Source of the DNA: Meloidogyne chitwoodi
Taxonomy: Eukaryota; Nematoda; Chromadorea; Rhabditida; Meloidogynidae
NCBI GenBank assembly: GCA_015183035.1
Contig: JACZZP010000008.1
Location: 2,170,001-2,234,000 of the forward strand
DNA length: 64,000 bases
Direction: 5' to 3'
A program made the position numbers and the translations under genes. This document shows positions 9,205-21,205 of the stretch, piece after piece. A model generated the notes under the pieces. That model worked only from the letters and a program-made list of their open reading frames with translations, did no database searches and was not told the origin of the DNA. Position 1 is the stretch's first letter. Each line of letters begins with the position of its first letter.

Positions 9205-9798
9205 TAACATTTTATGTAACCTCAAAAGTAAATAATCCAAACATAATATTTATTAGAACATTTAGTCGTTTATTTGTTTCCTGTGGATTACAAGTAAGCG
9301 CATTCATTATATCTCTAATAATTATTTAAATTATGTGAAAAAATATCAAATAATTTTGTTTGCCTTATGCTTTTTTATAATTACAAATTGGCTTCCTCTC
9401 TTTTTTTATTTTTTTAAATTCGTTTATTTCTTTTTTTATTTTCACTTTCGTGCGCAATACCAATTTGTTAAAAAGCTAGGATTGCGCGTATTAACAAAAC
9501 AAAAAAAAATGAGAAAATATATTTATTTTCATATTAACTTTATAAATTTATATGTATGTTCGCTTTTTATCTTAAATAGTCATTAGGTTTATTGTATTTT
9601 TTTAGAGCTTCAGCCAAAAATATTAATTTAATTTTAAAAATAATTATTTTAATTATTAATTAAGGAACTTTTAAGAACATAAATACTCTAATAATACTCT
9701 CAAAGAAATCCTTTATTTTAAAGTATTATATTATTTAAGAATTTATAAAAAGTAGGCTTTTCTCAAAATCTTCTCCACCCTTTTCCACCTTCACACTG

Positions 9799-9829
9799 CG
9801 TCAAAATTTTAATATTTAAAATTTTGACG
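9799..9829. repeat. perfect palindrome, 14-bp stem and 3-nt loop
   Basis: cgtcaaaattttaa, then tat, then its exact reverse complement. It could extrude a cruciform. No nearby gene indicates a role. Confidence 0.7.
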
Positions 9830-10926
9830 TAAGCATTTTATGTTTATTTTATTAAGTAACATAAAAACGTAAGCATAGATATACAAATTATCTTTTTAAA
9901 TAATTGTTTCATAATAAAATTTAATGTAACAATAAAATTTAAAACGAGCTAAAACTTTCCGGAAAACATTTAAAACATAAATCAGAATTTTATTTAAACT
10001 TTTTTTAAACATACAAAAATATTTAATAAAAATTTAGAGATTAAAGTTACTTCTTTAATAAAACTTATTTTAAATAATTTCTTCAAATTTTGTATTCATC
10101 AATCAATTATTTTTTGTTCATGTATCGGGTTGGTTTTTTTTTAATTTTATATCTAATAAAAAATAGTTCAAAATTAATATTTTAAAAATTAAAAATTTTT
10201 TTTTATTAATAATTTTTTATTTTTACATACCTAATTTCTTTTATAATTTAATTCATTAATACAATTTTATCATTTCTTTTAAGATATTTTTTCACCTTTT
10301 TTCTTAAAAAATAAATTTTATTTTTTTACTTTCTTTTACTTGTTATCCAATTCTAAATTTAGCGATTATTTTTTTGCTAATTTTTTATCATTTATTTATA
10401 TAAATAAAATAATTAACATATATTCAAATTCATTTTCTTTATTTAATGTTTAATTAACATAAGCATTCATTTTTTAAATTAATACAAACAAATATATATT
10501 TAGTACACTATATTTCAATACATTTTATTCCCTCCCTCAATGTATATTTTAATTTTAATATTATTATGTTTACTCTAAGGAAGTAAAAAATATTTTTCAC
10601 CTATTAATCAAAATAATCAGAATTTTATATTAAACTTTCCGGAAAACATACAAAAATACAACATATCAGCATTATATAATTCAAACTTTCCGGAAAACAT
10701 AAATAAACTTTTACGCATTAAAGTATTAAATAAAAATATGCTTGCGTCAATGTTCAAATGCTAACAACACCTTCCATTTGCTTACGCAAGCGCTAAGTAT
10801 ATTTAAGAAGAGGGGATTAAAAAAATTAAAACGATTTTCTCTAACAATTAAATTTGTACTTTTTTTATTCATAATTTTTAAGCCAAATAGAAAAATATTT
10901 TAAAAATATAAAAAATAAATTTTCAG

Positions 10927-13900
10927 TTCTATTCAGTCTCAGAAGCTCTAAGCTCTTGTTCAAGTGCAGATACTCAAAGTGGTGCAAGCTTTTTTTCCAC
11001 AGACTCTACAAATAGTAATAAAAGTTTTGGTCAACAAAATCAAACTGGAAGTTGTCATCAAGGTATTTCTTTTAGTTATCTATTTTTCTAGTTTATTTTT
11101 TTATTTATTTTATTCTGATTTTTTTATTTGATGCATGAATTTTTTACCAATTCGACATTTTGGCCGATTTTTCCATATTGACATTTTGACCGTTTGACAT
11201 TTTGAGAGGAGTTGTTTTGTTCCAATTTTATTTTGTTCTGGTTTATTTGTTTTTCACTTTTGTATTTCTTCAAGTTTAGATGTTTGTTGTGTTTTTTGTT
11301 TTTTTCTCTTACGTCTAAAGCTCATTTCTCTAAATTCACGCCTATTTTTGTACGTAAAACTTTATCGATTGACCATTTTATTCTTTTCAGACTTAATTTC
11401 TATAAACAATAACAATATTGATAAACAAATGTTAACATCAACTCCACCGATAATTCAACTTCAAGTATCCAATGGACATGAATGGAAAGAAGAAGCTCCT
11501 TACATGTCTTCTTCTCCCCAACCAAATGGAAACCTTCAAAATGGCCGTCCTTATTGTCACTCACCAATTTTTGGTATTAGCGTTGGTGCTCTTTTTGGTG
11601 GACAGATTACGCCTTTTAATAATAAGGAAACAGCGTTAAACGAAATTAATAAAAGGGTATTATATATTTATAATTTTAAAAAGCGTAAAAAAGAGATTAA
11701 AACTTTTAGACTAGCAATTAACTTTTTATGTGTAACTAAGGTATACTTATCGTCACTTTGGGGACTTGAATGTGAGGCCAAAATCTATTCTAGTTTTCCC
11801 AATTATTTTCTCAGTATATTATAAGTTTGATAAAACTATCTTAATTCTTGGTTCCTTCCTATTTATTTTCTTTACAATTCCTGTTCCTATATTTTCAAAG
11901 GTTTGTCTCGAATCCCAATATCTCTGTTCGGGATTAAGCCAATGAATTTACCTAAAATAGATTTGTCTAAAAAATAATAAATAAACTTTATAAATTTTCA
12001 ACCTTTTATAAACTTTCTATTTTTAGCACATTTTTGTTCGACAAAAGTCAGAAGAAGCGGACCGCAAGCGGCGTATGACGATGCCATTAGTTTACAGGTA
12101 TGCATGTTTATTATTATTTTTATTATTAAGTGCCTCATTAAAAGATTCAGCAAAAAGTTAATGTGTTTATTAGATATTATTTTTACATTTTTAATACCTT
12201 ATGCCTATAAAATAAACTTTTTTTACTAATATTTAAAAATATATATTTAGAATGTATGAAAGTCAGTCAAGCGACATCTGCGGTACAATTCAAGGGCCGG
12301 ACGACGATGTTAGATTTTTTTCCTTATTTTTAATTTGTATTCCCGAGATTCTCTTTAATTGAAATTTTGTTTTTTCAGGATTTCCACCCTGAAGAAGCAT
12401 CAAAACAATTGCGAGAAGCATTAGCAGCAGGCATTCGTAAAAAAAAGTTTTTAAACATAAATTTTTTATTTTTTTAGAAAGTCATGATCAAACAATTATT
12501 AATGTTCTTCTAGCACATAACAATTTTCAAAGGCAAAAGATTGCAACAACATACGAAAACATGGTTTTATTGTTTAAATAAATTTAATATTAATATTTTT
12601 CCAGTTTTGTCGTAAACTTGCTGATGATATTGAAGAAGAGGCTGGTGGTCATTTTTCTGATTCTATTCTTGCTCTATTGTCACCTGCACATATTTATACT
12701 GCTAAAACACTGTATTTTGCTATTTCTGTAAGTTTTAAGAAAATATAAAAACTTTGTTTTTCCGGAAAGTTAAATAAAATTCTGATTTAAATATTTGTTT
12801 TTCCGGAAAGTTCAAATAATATTCTGATTTAAATATTTGTTTTTCCGGAAAGTTTAAATAATATTCTGATTTATTTACTTTCAAGTATAGTTTTTTAATT
12901 ATTTTACAGGGAAAATCGTTTAGTCATTGTGTTGCTGTAGAAATTGGACTAACTGCGACATTATCTGTATGCACTTTTAATTTACTTGTTTATTCTTAAC
13001 TTTATCTTTTAGCAAATGAAAGTAATCTGCGATACTTATCAGGTTATTTTTTTATTCTAGTTTGTTAAAAATATTTTTTAAAAATTTCAGACTGAATTTC
13101 GAACATCATTAGAACGCGATTTAACTATGAAAGTTGAAGGTCTTTTTGGTAAAATCCTTTTACAATTATTGGTACGAAAAGAAGAATCAAATAAAACAAA
13201 AAATAATGAAGAAGATGAGGAGGAAACTGCAATACGTGAGGCAGACAAACTTTTTGTGGTAATTAAATATATAAATAAATTTAAATAGAATTTAAAATAG
13301 GAAGGCGGAATTGAGGAACTTGGCCGTTCATTTGACCTTTTCAATCGTATTTTTGGTCTTCGTTCAGCTTCACAAATTCGGACCTTTGTCCAGCAATATG
13401 ATAGAAGAGCACTTTTATCTACAACTACTACGTCACCAACAATAACAAAAACTAATGACCCAATGCTTAGTGGTGGAAATAGTGGAGGTTAAATTTTACT
13501 AATAATATTAAAAAAAATTTAAAATATGTTTTAAGAAGGTATTCGTCACAAAAGTCGTGAACGTAGTCAAGAACGCCGTGGCCGTGATTTTGAAACAAGT
13601 ATACGCAAATGTGTAAACATTCATTCGGATGTAAAACAAGCAATACTTCTTTACGGTATTTTTAAGTTTGTAATTTGTTTTGTGTTTACATTTTTTAAGT
13701 TTTTCAAGTTTTAATTTTTAGTTTTTTCAAGTTTGTATTCAAGTTTATTTTTTGTTTTTCAAGTTTTTGAATTTGAAATTTATATTTTTGTTTCTCTAAA
13801 TACATTTTTACTATTTAAGTGAGGATCGCAAAGAATATGCAGCTATACTTTGCAGAGCGATTACATGAGGCTATTTCACAAAATCGGCCTGATCATTCAT

Positions 13901-14130
13901 CTATCATTAGGATTTTAGTTTCTCGCAGTGAAGTAATAATTTTTTAATTTAATTTTATTTTTTTAATAATAATGTAGATTGACCTCTATGATATTTGCAA
14001 CGAATACAAGCGACGTTATGGTCATCCTTTGGTTTATGACTTACAACAGATGTGCAGTGGAGACTTTTTCCGACTTCTAAGTCAATTGGTGAGCCCAGAA
14101 TTGGCTAGTGGCGATGAGGTTTTTAATTAG
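10927..14130 (+). CDS. annexin-family protein, calcium-site signatures absent (5' end unresolved)
   Basis: Fourteen exons keep one open frame from 10927 to TAG 14128-14130, 541 codons without an upstream ATG. The first in-frame ATG is 11429, giving 483 residues. A Ser/Asn/Gln-rich N-terminal part precedes annexin-like helical repeats: [89 protein letters not shown] and [20 protein letters not shown]. These match the spacing of annexin repeats 1, 2 and 4. The usual GxGTDE type II calcium loops are replaced ([17 protein letters not shown]), so calcium-dependent lipid binding is doubtful. Acidic and Ser/Arg-rich inserts (near 13190-13240 and 13540-13600) extend the third repeat region. The exon 10927-11062 begins right after TTTTCAG and may be preceded by an undetected first exon, or be trans-spliced. 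Confidence 0.75.
12754..12873. repeat. tandem repeat, three copies of a 41-42 bp CCGGAAAG unit in an annexin intron
   Basis: Units tttgtttttccggaaagtt..aaataatattctgattt start near 12757, 12798 and 12840, within the intron 12728-12909. Same family as the repeats at 9091-9204. Confidence 0.8.
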
Positions 14131-17100
14131 TTAAAAATATGTTTTTAAAATACAACGAAGATGAGAGATATTTATGTAAAATTGTGTGTGTGTTTCGTAA
14201 TGTCTAGTGTGTTGTTTTTTATTTTTGAAAATTTGTATTTTATAATTTTAACATGAATTTTTCTTTATTCTTTTCATATTATAATAAACTTGATTTCATT
14301 AATAAAAGATTGTTTAATAGAATAATTTTTTGATAAATTTTTGGCCAATTAATACGAACACACACACATTTTTACATATATTCTCCCATCCTCGTTTTTT
14401 TTTTAAATTAAAGAATTAAATTAAAACAAAATTATTTAAAGGCTATTAATTTTTGACTATTTAATGGGCACTAATTTAATTTTTTTTTATTTTTACCTAA
14501 TTTATTTTTATCTTTTTTTCTCTCTCTCTAGAAAATTAACCTTACTCTCTTCATATTCATTTTTGAAGACATCACTAATTAATTTTATCATTATTTGATA
14601 TTCTGGGTTAAAATTTTTAAATGCTCTAGTAAATCTGCTGGACAAACAAAAACAAAAAATCCTTTTCTCTTCTTGTTTTAAAAAATTTTCCTCTACTATA
14701 TTTATATAATTATTAGTTAAGGGGTTAAAATCCCCAAATGTAGCATTTTTATGGCCTTTGCGCGCATGCTTTTCTCTCTTTATTTTTCAAATAATAATAA
14801 TTATTACCTATAGTTTGCCCATTTTTGGTTTTTTTTCTATTTTTTTATTTATCTCTTTTCATTTTTCTTTTATTATTATTATTTTCCGTTTATGGCTTAT
14901 TGCTGAGGAGGCTATTTTGTTGTTTAGCGAGGGAATTGACTTGGGGTTGTTGCAGCTAATAATATTTAATATCTTTATATTTTTAGTTACATGTACGGTA
15001 TCCTTTTCTTTAAATTTTAATTATTAAAAAATTGTAAAAATTTTATAAATTTATTTTTATTTAAAGAAAGGTGTGCTAACCAAAAATTAAAAAAATCATA
15101 TTTAATAATATTTTTTCTATTTTTCTTACCTTTTCATTATATTATTTATTTTTCTCTTTTTCAAGGTCATTTTTGTTTCTTTTTTTTAAAATTCACACAT
15201 ATATTAAAATCCTCCTCCATAAATTTCATTGATTCCAAGAGAGTAACATTAATTTCAACTTTTTCATCATTTTATTCAGCATTTTTATGCGTTCCCCTTT
15301 TTTAACATTTTTTAATGATCAATGAATGTAAACGAGTGAAATTAACAAGTTTTAATTACAATAGTAAAAGTTTTTTATTTAAAATTCAAGTTTTACAATT
15401 CAAGTTTTACAATTTTGCTCTTTTATATTGCTTCGAGTTTAATTTATTAATCGCTTGCTTCAAGTTTAATTAATTTCTTCCTTCATGTTTTCTACATGTT
15501 TATTTATTTTCTTATTTGCGCACACAAGTTCAATTTTATTTGTAGCATTTTTATATTATTTTTTATACTACTATTAACAAAATTTTCAATTTTTGCTTTT
15601 GTCCACTTTTTAAAAGCATTTTTTTATTTTCTTTTATCTAGGCTTGTCATCTTATTATTCCATCAACTTCGTCATCAAAAATTTCACCTTTCTCCTTTAA
15701 TATCATTGTATTTAAGCTGCATTTTTCTGTTTCCGTTCACTTTAACAAACAAAACGCTAGTCAGCTGTTTTGTTTTATTTATTTTTTTTAAACGCGCGTA
15801 CAAACAACAACAAAAAGTAAACCTTTGGCCGTTTCAAAAATAAATACAAAAATATTTATTTTTGATGTTTAAAAAGCCTTTTAGCTTTTCTTTAGTTAAA
15901 AAAATGATTGACAAACATATAAAAAGGAACCTTAAATAAAACGAAAATACATTAAAACCAATTTTTAAGTACTAACTTGTTAGCAAATATATAATTATTC
16001 ATTTTTGTTAACAAAAATATATTTTAATTTATTCTATTGGAAATTTAGTCTTTTTTCTTCATATAAAACTAACAAATTTTTCCCCTCTTACTCTTAGCAA
16101 TTAATACTAAATCTTTTCATCATCATTGCTGATTCATTGTGTTAAAAAATGTGGGAGCTTGTATATAAAAGCTTTGTTATAAAATCCTAAGAATATATTT
16201 ATTGTAGTAAAAATGTGTCAGAAATAAAATCAGAATTAATCTTTGTTTTGTAATTCATTTTTTCTTAAAATTACAATTTGTAAAACTTTAATTATTCTGA
16301 AACTTGTTAATTACAATTTGTAAAAACATTAATTATTCAGAATTTTATTTAAAAATTACAAAACAAAATCAAAAATCTGTCTTTCACAATATAAAAAAAA
16401 GATTATATCCCGCTTTTCTTTCTCATACTACTCTTTCGTTTCCGGTTCATCTCATTTTTTCTATTTTTTTCTTTTCTTCAGGCCCAAAAGATATATTAAT
16501 TCTCATTAATTATTTCTCAAAATATTTGACCAATATATATATATTTTTTTACATCTTTATCATTTTTCCAATCTTTACTTTATTTCAACCTAATCTTTCA
16601 CTGTGAATTCCCTTGAAATTTTTTGGCCATGCTTCTGTCTTTTAATATGACTCAACCAATGCTATTTCTACTCATTGTCCACTTCATTCCAAACATTCCA
16701 GTCTTTTCTTTAAGTGATTTTGTTGTAATATTAATAGTACTATTTTAGTAAAGGAAAAGCTTTCTCATATTTTGATGACGGAATTCCCCCTCATCTAACA
16801 AAATCCTTTATAAGTAATCTCTTATTTTAATCATTTTTTACTTTTGTATCACAAAAAAAAAGATTATTATGAGCTTGTATTTAGTTCTTAATTATTTACT
16901 CAAATTATATATTATATCTACCCCAAAATTCCTCACGTTTTTACATGTATATTGTTATTATTTGTTTTATTTTCTCATTTTTCTATTGAACTTTTTTCTC
17001 CAAAATTTTTTGTAGTAACTGTCTTTTGTTTATTTTGCAAGAATATCCTTTTTTCCTTCACAAACATTTTTGCCATCCTCCCCATTTACCATTTTTATTT

Positions 17101-17332
17101 TATATAAATTTTTCACGTCTGCTTTTGCAAAAAATTAAATAATTATGTTTTATAGAACTTTACAATTAATAATTCTGATTTGTAAAATTTTTTACAATTA
17201 ATAATTCTGATTTTCAGAAAACAAGTTTTCAAAGTACAAGCAATAAAAAAAACATTTTTTGACTTTTAATGGCTTTGGATATTCGCCATCAACACTATTT
17301 GCTACATTTTTATTAAAATAAATATTTTAAAA
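14131..17332. other. 3.2-kb intergenic region, no gene seen
   Basis: T-rich, with several long but compositionally meaningless frames (for example 14758-15027 and 15496-15843). It contains an inverted-repeat element at its left end and many short caagtttt/ttacaattt motifs. It probably includes the crm-1 promoter, but no element can be identified. Confidence 0.5.
14155..14395. repeat. imperfect inverted repeat of about 45 bp arms (MITE-like)
   Basis: acgaagatgagaga...tgtgtgtgtttcgta at the left is matched by the reverse complement of tacgaacacacacaca...tctcccatcctcgt at the right, with about seven mismatches. It starts 25 bp after the annexin stop, so it may lie in the 3' UTR and fold in the transcript. 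Confidence 0.65.
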
Positions 17333-20300
17333 ATGTTTTTGCTGCTCCTTTTGGTATTATTTACAACATTAGAAGCATTAAAGCTTCCATTTGATAATAA
17401 TATAATCAAAAATATTGGAGAAGTAAATCTTTCTGTTTCATCTGAAATAATGTATACTACATTACCAACAAGAGAAACAACTGTTTTGAGTGATGAAACT
17501 GAAGCAAAAGAAATAATTGATGAAACTAGTAAAAATGAAACAAAAAAAGATAATGAAACAAGAAAAGAAAAATATAATGATGAAACAAGAGAAAATGGTG
17601 AAAATGAAGCAAAAGAAACAACTGAAACAATGGAACCTGAAAATTCTATTAAAAACGAGTCAAATACAATTTCTATGCCTTCTACAACAACAAATTCTCC
17701 TTCCACTCGTTGCTTAAATGTTGAATGCCCTATGGCATTTCCTTATGACTGTCCAGAAGATTCGGTGGTATGTTAAAATTATAATTTAATTGTAAAAAAC
17801 AAAGTTTTTTAGAACTTTAAGTTTGTAAAAATTTAAAAATTAAGCTTATTTTTTGCTTCAAGTTTTAAACTTAAATTATAATATCTTTTATAAGTTTTTT
17901 TGTATTAGGTTTTTTATTTTCAAGTTTAAGTATCAAGTTTGTAATATTCTTTAATTTTCAAGTTTTACAATCATTTTATATTTTCATCAATTTTAGCCTA
18001 TTCTTAGTTTTACTGCAATTGATAATTCTTCATTAATAGAAGAAAATTGTTGTGCGCCAACAAGAGTAGAATGTAAATGTGATTTGCAAAAATGTTTTGT
18101 ACCAGCATGTCCTGAAGGTACAGAACTATCGCATATATTGAGTGGAATATCTTCAAAGCCAGGACAATGTTGTGATCAATTCGAATGTCGACCAATAGGT
18201 TAGAAATTATTTTTTATTATATTAATTTAAATATTTCAAGAACTCAATTGTCAAAATATTCATTGTCCGGACACTTCATCACTGATTTTGGACCTTTACT
18301 CGCCTGACGGAAAAACCTGCCCAGAAGATAGGTATATTAATGTTTTTATAATAATATCATTATCTCCTTATTTAAGTTACCGACCTAAATCCTACATTCC
18401 AACTGGAGGATGTTGTCCTATTATGCCTCAATGTCAATGCAAACTAAGCATTTGCGAACCGGTAAAATATTTTATTTAAATTATTATTCAATTTTTTTTA
18501 TTAATTTAAGGCACTTTGTTTGCCTGAACAACAACTACTAATTATAAAACGAGGAAGAGGTGAGCCTGGTCAATGCTGTGATAAATTTAAATGTGTAAAT
18601 GATGGAGATGAAATGGAAGGTGAATTATTTTTAGACGAAAATGGCAGCAATACTGGTTGTCGTCATGAAGGTATTTTAATTGGCAATTTTAAAATTTTAT
18701 TTTTTAGATCATATCTATGCAAAAGGTGAACATTGGAATGTAGCGCCATGTCAGGAATGTGAGGTTCATATTTTTTAATTTTATGATTTTTGTTTATATA
18801 TTTTTTTGTATAGTGTAGTGCTGCTGGTGTTGCATTATGCAAACGAATGGAATGTTCTATATTATCATGTAAAATTTTATTAAATATAATTTTTAGTTTG
18901 TTATTAATATTAAAATATTTATAATAAATATATTTAAGGAAAATATTTTTTTATTTAGCCGATTGTCAATGGGTTGGTCTTTCTCCTGGAGAATGCTGCC
19001 CTGTTTGTTTGGGCTGTAGTGATGATAATGGTAAAAATTACTTACCTGGTGAACATTGGGACCGTGATGGTTGTACTAATTGTACTTGTGGTGGTGAAAA
19101 TTTTGATTTTCATTGGCAATGTCAAAAGTTTATATGCCAAACGGAGTGTGAATGGCCTAGGCCTCCAATTGGAAGTGAATGTTGTCCTGTTTGTGAAGGT
19201 AAATTTTATTTTTTTAATTTAAATTTCTTAAATAATGTTCACAGATGGACCAACGATAGCATTAGGACAATCTTTTTTCTCTTCTTGTCCATCTCTTAAT
19301 GATTGTGAATTGCTTTGCCCATTTGGTTTGTATCAAAATAATTCTACTGGATGTTTTGAATGTAAATGTATAGAAGAAGAAAATATTATTAAAATTGAAG
19401 AAAATAAACAAAAAATAATGTTAAAAGAAGAGAAAGATGAAAAACAAAAAAATGTTACGACTATTGAATGTCAACCTTCACCAAAGGAAAATTGTTTGTA
19501 TAATGAGCATGCTTATGAGGTTGGCGAGCATTTTCAGGTTATTTTTAAATTTTATTTTTTATATTTAAAGTCTATTTTACAATTTTAGTTTATTTTTATG
19601 TTTAATTTAATTTTTTCAGGACGGTCCTTTCCGTAACTGCAGTTGTCTTTCTGGCGGTATGCTTAAATGCATAGAAGTTCATTGTCCACCATGCTCTTCC
19701 TTTCAACCTTTCATCTCAGCAAAATCAAATTTAAACTCTGATGAAACAATAGAAACAACAACAGAAACCGTCACTTCAGGAAATTGGTGTTTACAACAAT
19801 GTTTGCAACAACAAGAGAAAAACAATAAAGAACAAGAACAATTTAATGCTTTTGAACAAGGCGGTGAACAAATATTAATTTTTGAGAATCGACAGCCTAA
19901 TAATTTCACTGCTACAAGTAAATTTTGAAACTTTAGATTTTTGAATTATTTTTACAATTTAAGTTTGTTTTTACAATTTAAGTTTATTTTTGTATTTTAA
20001 GTTTAACTTTTGTAATTTAAGTTTATTTTTACAATTCAAGTTTATATTTGCTTTTAGTATAATTCTCTTTATATTCAGGTAACAATACCAAACACTTGCA
20101 ACAACAAAAATGGTCTCAACCTCACTGGTTATTTATTCTTGCTGCTTTAATAGTTGGAATACCTGCATTTACTCTACTTTTACTTTTTGTCATTTATTTA
20201 TTATTGGTTGCGTTTAATTCAAAATATCGTAAATGTCGAAAAGTAGATAATTTTAAATTTATTAAGATTTTTTATTAATTTTTTTTTAGGAAAGAAATAT

Positions 20301-20499
20301 TGAACAAGCTTCTACTAATCAATTTATTAATAATAAATGGCGTTTTTCTCAATTATTGCCTAGAATAAAGCAACAAAATAAGCAAAATAATAACAAAAAT
20401 AAAAATAGTACAAATATAGCTTCAAATAGTGATCTAGTTGTTAAAGTTTCTCTTTTGGGTATTAATAAAAATAACAAAGAAAATGTAGATGAGAACTAA
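17333..20499 (+). CDS. crm-1: CRIM1/CRM-1-like transmembrane protein with VWC repeats, 762 aa
   Basis: Twelve exons (first 17333-17767, last 20290-20499) join in phase. The N-terminus MFLLLLLVLFTTLEA is a signal peptide. It is followed by an acidic Thr/Glu-rich stretch of about 110 residues. Cysteine modules with repeated GQCCDxFxC and GECCPVC signatures follow (CKCDLQKCF, GGCCPIMPQCQCK, GQCCDKFKC, CECSAAG, GECCPVCLGC, CTNCTCGG, ECCPVCE, CSCLSGGMLKC). A single transmembrane helix (WLFILAALIVGIPAFTLLLL) leads to an Asn/Lys-rich cytoplasmic tail. Order and topology match CRIM1, which binds BMP-type ligands and modulates their secretion and signalling; C. elegans CRM-1 promotes the body-size BMP pathway. 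Domain boundaries are by eye. A Gremlin-type gene lies 11.4 kb downstream on the same strand. Confidence 0.85.
19930..20045. repeat. degenerate tandem ttaagttta repeat in a crm-1 intron
   Basis: About five copies of a roughly 21-bp unit, tttt(a/g)(c/t)aatttaagttta, fill the intron between 19918 and 20078. Similar caagtttt-type motifs recur in introns and spacers at 13670-13790, 15370-15480, 17815-17970 and 23840-24060. Confidence 0.6.
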
Positions 20500-21205
20500 A
20501 AAAAAAGTATAAATTTGAATGTATATAATTTCTTAAATTTTTTGTTTCATTTTTTGTTTCATTTTTTAATTTATTTTTCCCAATTTTCTCAAAATTTTTT
20601 CCCAGTCAGCACAAATATACAAATCTCTCATGTATTTCGCAATTATTATATTTTGTAAAACTTTATTTTTACAAATTGTAATTATAAAGTTGTAAAACTT
20701 TAAAACTTTCTTTTTACAAATTGTAATTATAAAGTTGTAATTATGTTGTTTTTTTTTATCAAAACACGTTTAATTATACAATAATTATATTTTTAAATTG
20801 TTCTGATTTTTTGTTCGTTCTTTCTTTTAATTATTTCGAGAAAGAAGAATAAAGAATTGTAAAACTTTCGTTTTTGTATTTTTACTTTGTCCAAAGGCAA
20901 TTAAAAATAATATTGTTAGGTAATTTTACAACATTTAATTTTATTTTTTTAAGCAAAAAGAAGAAGAAATTGTAAATTACACACCAAAATCAATCGACGA
21001 GAGAACAAAAAATGAGAAGAAGAAGAAGAAAAAAATTGCGCAAGGTCATCATTACCCTAGTTTATTTTTCCGCAATTGGTGAAGAAGAAGAAACTCAAAA
21101 TAATTTTGTATTTAATTTTTTGACGATTAATAAGGTAAATTTTTTTTTAATTTTTAAAACATATTTTCTATTTTTTGAAGATTTTCACAAGGTTTTCTAA
21201 TAATT
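20500..21205. other. intergenic region upstream of the Reeler gene
   Basis: AT-rich, with two direct copies of ctttttacaaattgtaattataaagttgtaa near 20666-20740. A basic open frame starting at 21012 (MRRRRRKKLRK..) has no splice partner and is not called. Confidence 0.5.

Larger units (their letters stand above)
8842..10926. other. intergenic region rich in short repeats
   Basis: Beyond the nested elements, this holds three tandem copies of a CCGGAA repeat (9091-9204), further single ttccggaaa motifs near 9957, 10631 and 10682, and a perfect palindrome at 9799-9829. Direct repeats around gcttgcgtcaatg/gcttacgcaagc lie at 10740-10791. The 83-residue frame at 9335-9586 is T-rich and unsupported. 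No gene is evident. Confidence 0.55.

Noticed and set aside
9335..9586. 83-residue hydrophobic frame
   Set aside because: Low-complexity Phe/Tyr/Leu composition expected from AT-rich DNA; no start context or conserved motif.
14758..15843. Long T-rich open frames (14758-15027, 15496-15843) in the 3.2-kb spacer
   Set aside because: They encode almost only F, I, L and S in T-rich DNA, have no splice partners and no domain pattern.
17302..17706. Antisense open frame over crm-1 exon 1
   Set aside because: Shadow of the acidic Thr/Glu-rich coding exon; no independent support.
21012..21200. Basic frame MRRRRRKKLRK.. upstream of the Reeler gene
   Set aside because: Produced by agaaga repeats; no downstream exon joins it in phase, and the Reeler gene has its own signal peptide start at 21206.
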